From Larix kaempferi (lineage: Eukaryota; Streptophyta; Pinopsida; Pinales; Pinaceae): a stretch of DNA of 64,000 nucleotides. The translations under genes and the position numbers were made by a program. Below the pieces are notes generated by a model. The model saw nothing but the letters and a program-made list of their open reading frames with translations. It made no database searches and had not been told where the DNA came from. Every line of letters starts with the position of its first letter. Position 1 is the stretch's first letter. The stretch spans positions 8,481,001 through 8,545,000 of the forward strand of contig BSBM01000140.1 of assembly GCA_027924585.1 (NCBI GenBank), read 5' to 3'. Shown in pieces: positions 60,906 to 64,000 of this stretch.

Positions 60906-60991
60906 AGGTGAAGATGAGAAAGTTGCCAAGTCTAAGGTCCAACAAGTACAGTAGCAGTGGAGTTGTTGTGATCAGTCTCCAAGTGGGATAT

Positions 60992-61486
60992 TGTTGGTTG
61001 TGGAGCTAGATCTTCCAGTCTCATGGATGATATTGTCTCAGTCGTGCGCCTCAGAGGATTGTACACTCATTCTCGAACCTTGGGGTTCGGGGAATGAGCT
61101 GGCCAATTTTTGGGGTTGTTTTTGCCAACAATTTTTGGGCCCATGGTTTTGGGTAACCCGTGGTATTTTCCCATTGTATTTCCCTTATAAAAGAAAGGCA
61201 TTGTAATATGGCTAGGGTTGATGTATTAGGTATTATGCATTGTAAAGACATGTGAGATCGAGAAGAGATACTATGAGACAGTGAAGAGGAAGTGCAGCGG
61301 CTGTGCTACAGGTTGTATCCCTTCACTTTGTTGGACAATATAATAATAAGGATTGGAAACTTCAGTGTGGACGTGGCCCATCTTGGGTGAACCACGATAT
61401 ATCTATGCCTCTCTTGTAATGTGTATGTGTGATTATATTTGCATTTCTGTTTATTTGTATTGCTCTGCGATCCTGTTTTTCTAACA
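60992..61486 (+). repeat. 3' LTR of C1 (495 bp)
   Basis: It starts TGTTGGTTGTGGAGC and ends TTTTTCTAACA. It is 33 bp shorter than the 5' LTR because of one internal indel near 61085-61105, plus scattered substitutions. The duplication TACAT follows. Confidence 0.92.
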
Positions 61487-61491
61487 TACAT

Positions 61492-62107
61492 AACCCTTGG
61501 GGCACGAAAATCATCAAATTTTCGCGTTGTGCTAGTCTCTGGGGCACAAAAATCCAAATATAGTCATTGGCCTTGGATCTTGGATCTATACCTTATGACA
61601 TATTTCCTTGGGATTGACACCCTTGATTCGATCTCAAACTCCTCTCTCTGTTTAGCCTGGTTGATCCACTAAACCCTCACTAGATCCACCTTCCTCTCCT
61701 TATGGTTAACTTCTCAAGTGCTATAAAGGAGAGGCCATCCATGAGCCAAGAGGAGGACTACTTGGGGCATCCAACTTATGATCTTAAGATATTTGGAGAG
61801 ATATCTAGAGGGAGGAAGTCTTGGAGCTGGAGCTGACTTGGACATCAAGCAACTCTATGTAAGTGTCTTCAAGTTTCTTATTAATGATAACTTGTCTTGT
61901 TTCCCATTTCATGTGCATTGTATTTGGATCATTGGCATGAAGTTTATCTAGTAGGATTTGAATCTAACTTGTACTTCAAGGTATTTGGGAGATTGCGTGT
62001 TTGTTTCTTGTTTGATCTTGGCAGGTTCAACTTGGAAGCTTCGGGACCGAAGCTGGAAGCGGGAAAAACATCCATTTTGAAGGTGAGTTACATCGTTCTA
62101 TCACTAT
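61492..62107 (+). repeat. 3' LTR of G2, second piece
   Basis: It continues the G2 LTR from AACCCTTGGGGCACG and matches 40545-41160 of the 5' LTR. It breaks after CACTAT where the solo LTR was inserted. Confidence 0.93.
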
Positions 62108-62712
62108 TGTTGAGATATTGTAACTTCAAAGAATATTATATTTGTACTTTATTATTCTGGAGATGTTTCATTCCTCCTTGAAGATCTTATTGTATATCCG
62201 AAGATGTTTATTCCTCCGTCGGAATGTGGTAACTTGGGTTATTAGACTTCCCTAGTGGGGTTCGGCCATGTATGTGTTATGTGGGTCAAAGGGTTATTAG
62301 ACCACCCTAGAGGGGTCGGCCCAATCAGTTGTAGTGGGGTATTTAACCCATTGGTTAAATACGAGCCTACATGATTTGTGTAAAAGACAAGTCGGAGTAG
62401 TGTATAAATAGAGGATGTGTATTCCTCATTTGACACACACTCACTCACTTGAGAGTGGCGCACTTGTGGAGGAGAGGTCTACTATTGTGGAGGAGGAGAT
62501 CATGTCTTTGGTTTGCATCTTTGTATACTGCTGGTCATCTATATTGAGGAAGCTTCGCTGGGTTTTCTACCCCATGAGGATTTCCCAGGATAAATCTGTG
62601 TCTCTTGTGTTTATGCTGTGCTTGTTGTTTCTTCAGTGATATTGTATATGCTATTATTGTGAAATGGAATGGAATGCTGCTATTTTCTGTCTTAGAATAT
62701 TAAATCTTAACA
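62108..62712 (+). repeat. Solo LTR of the non-autonomous family (605 bp)
   Basis: TGTTGAGATATTG to AATCTTAACA matches the LTRs of copies A and B. Target duplications ACTAT flank it (62103-62107 and 62713-62717), so it arose by recombination between the two LTRs of a former full element. The purine tract and primer site are absent. It is of the long LTR subtype, like copy B. Confidence 0.94.
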
Positions 62713-62717
62713 ACTAT

Positions 62718-62860
62718 CAAATACATTTAATCTTGGTGTATGAGGTTATTTCAGGATTCAAGGTTGCATTTGTTAACTAATTGTCTTAGATTAGAGCTAG
62801 CACATTCTAGTCTATCCTAAGAGAACCTCTTCTTACCCGTAAGAATAAAGCTCTACCACA
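62718..62860 (+). repeat. 3' LTR of G2, last piece
   Basis: It resumes CAAATACATTTAATCTTGG, matching 41165-41307, and ends CTCTACCACA. The duplication AGTCC (62861-62865) follows. Confidence 0.93.
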
Positions 62861-64000
62861 AGTCCAGATTCGAATCTGCAGTGGTCTTGTGAGGAAAGTA
62901 CTCAAGGAATTCTGATTTCCATTCTCTCCACTTTATTTGCTTCTTAATCTCGGCCATGGTGACTACCAATTTCCGCCTAATTCTCAGAGCTTCAGGATCA
63001 ATTTCCCCCATTTTTGATATCATTATCTTCATCTTGCAGACTTCCTCAGTGATAAGTTCTTGGGAATGATAGATCTTCTTCTGAATATCACATGCCTACT
63101 CATGGAAGGGAGTCAAGTCTTGCTTCTTATCATTTGCAATTTTTAGTTGTTCCATCATAAACTCCTTCTCCTTTATCAGTTCATCCAACTGAAACTTCAA
63201 ATTTTCAATCTTTTGTCTGTTGTCTGCATCTCTTTGTTCTAATTCATTTATGCGCATTTCTAGGTCATTCTTATCGCCCTCCATAATCATCAATTGCACA
63301 GTCAGTGCATCCTTTTCTATTTCCAAACTCTGGTATTCCCCCACTATCCTTTCCCTCTCTGATAGAATGACATCATGCTTTCTTTTTAGTTCTATTCCTT
63401 CACCCCGTATCTTCACCAAATTATCTTTCAATCTGAGCATTTTCTCTTTCTTTCTTTCCACATCGATCATCAACATATTAACATTGTCTGCACTTTCTTT
63501 TGCAGCAGCTACACTCATAGATGTTATGAGCTTGGGGTATTTGTGAGTATCCTCTAAGATTTTGTTCTCCTGAATAGTAACAACATCGGCGTGGGCTGGT
63601 AATTTCATTCTCTTTTTCGACCTCTTCAAGATAGTCCTCCTTTTTTATTCAAATAATATTGTGTCTAATCGGGCTACCGTATGCTGCTTTGATGGGGTGA
63701 ACGAGGTGAGACCGAGCTCCAGAAGTGGGGAATGTCCTCCGGTGATTATCTTCAATAGTTCTATGTCCATATCTTGCGTGTTTGGGATTCCCTGTTCCAC
63801 AGCTTCCTTGTACTTTTCTTCTTCCTCCTTTTTCCTTTGTTGTTCAGCCACTTCTTTGTCTTCTATTTCTCTCATTTCTTGCAATCTTGCAGCTTCTTCT
63901 TTCTGAATCTTTTCAGTCTCTTCCCTTCGGACTATTTTAGTTTCCTCTCTCTGAATTCTATCTGCCTCTTCCTTCTAGATCCTTTCGGCTTCCTCCTTTT
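62861..64000 (-). pseudogene. Coiled-coil protein gene, N-terminal and central part (continues beyond window)
   Basis: On - one register runs from the window edge. First comes a Glu/Lys/Arg-rich helix with a repeating EEADRIQREET-like pattern and a KKEEEEKYKEA stretch, then IELLKIITGGHSPLLELGL, then a long predicted coiled coil (DVERKKEKMLRLKDNLVKIR, LEMRINELEQRDAD, LDELIKEKEFMMEQL). In-frame stops are at 63975-63977 (TAG), 63645-63647 (TAA) and 63096-63098 (TAG). The frame passes through the AGTCC duplication into 39854-40283. No catalytic motif is visible. It could be a host gene or an accessory frame of an older element. Confidence 0.68.

Larger units (their letters stand above)
56445..61486 (+). 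mobile_element. Ty1/Copia retrotransposon C1, nearly complete, nested in the G2 LTR
   Basis: The 5042-bp element has LTRs 56445-56972 and 60992-61486 and the perfect duplication TACAT (56440-56444 and 61487-61491). Order is gag, protease, integrase, RT, RNase H, as in Copia. Its gag (FQLWKMKMDNL, KMISEGGS-type block) and RT resemble the Tork/Tnt1-like lineage. Lesions are few: a frameshift in gag, one in RNase H, and stops at 57989, 58082, 58169, 59306 and 60374. It is the least damaged coding element in the window but cannot make a full polyprotein. Confidence 0.93.
40284..62860 (+). mobile_element. Ty3/Gypsy retrotransposon G2 with three nested insertions and an antisense gene
   Basis: LTRs at 40284-41307 and 56181-62860 (the latter split by two insertions) are flanked by the perfect 5-bp duplication AGTCC (40279-40283 and 62861-62865). 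Summing the 3' LTR pieces gives 1023 bp against 1024 bp for the 5' LTR. The interior has a TGGTGACTC-type primer site, gag, protease, RT, RNase H, integrase, an additional RNase H, an antisense plant-mobile-domain gene and a purine tract. Many stops make it defective. Without its insertions (hAT 1031 bp, Copia 5042 bp, solo LTR 605 bp, plus their duplications) it would be about 15.9 kb, a large element of Tat-like type. Confidence 0.92.

Overview
The window is nuclear DNA of a seed plant, and nearly all of it is nested transposable elements. The evidence is several plant-type LTR retrotransposons with initiator-tRNA-Met-like primer sites, a plant-mobile-domain (PMD) gene, a CACTA transposon, a hAT-like element, and decayed genes that keep GT-AG introns. 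I cannot name the species. The depth of nesting fits a large, repeat-rich genome (gymnosperm or large angiosperm, low confidence). I see no intact host gene, rRNA gene or CRISPR array, and no bacterial-type gene.

Layout. (1) 1-7649: copy A of a non-autonomous LTR element on +. The left LTR is cut by the window edge, and the interior holds tandem arrays and a dead Copia RT/RNase H remnant. (2) 7650-8453: an LTR-like repeat with an array of small inverted repeats; a relative lies at 37439-38254. (3) About 9851-24740: a decayed Ty3/Gypsy element G1 on -, ordered gag-protease-archaeal-type RNase H-RT-RNase H-integrase. It is split at its integrase zinc-binding region by copy B of the non-autonomous family (10902-18622, -, TSD CCTGC). 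(4) 24820-36839: a 12.0-kb CACTA-type DNA transposon (TSD TTT) carrying a tRNA-like sequence, a 224-bp near-perfect palindrome, a decayed intron-containing plant gene (-) and a second broken gene remnant (+). (5) 36843-40283: a short coding fragment, the second LTR-like repeat, a ~190-bp tandem array, and the C-terminal part of a coiled-coil gene on -. (6) 40284-62860: a second Gypsy element G2 on +, flanked by AGTCC, which interrupts that coiled-coil gene; the N-terminal part resumes at 62861-64000. G2 carries a 1031-bp hAT-like element in gag (8-bp TSD), an antisense PMD gene with its own intron, an extra RNase H behind integrase, a Copia element in its 3' LTR (56445-61486, TSD TACAT) and a solo LTR of the non-autonomous family in the same LTR (62108-62712, TSD ACTAT).

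The insertion order can be read from the target duplications: coiled-coil gene, then G2, then the hAT, Copia and solo-LTR insertions; G1, then copy B. The non-autonomous family was the most recently active, with one mismatch by eye in 447 aligned LTR bases of copy A and four in 604 of copy B. Every gag/pol reading frame here is broken by stops or frameshifts, so none of these elements looks autonomous now.
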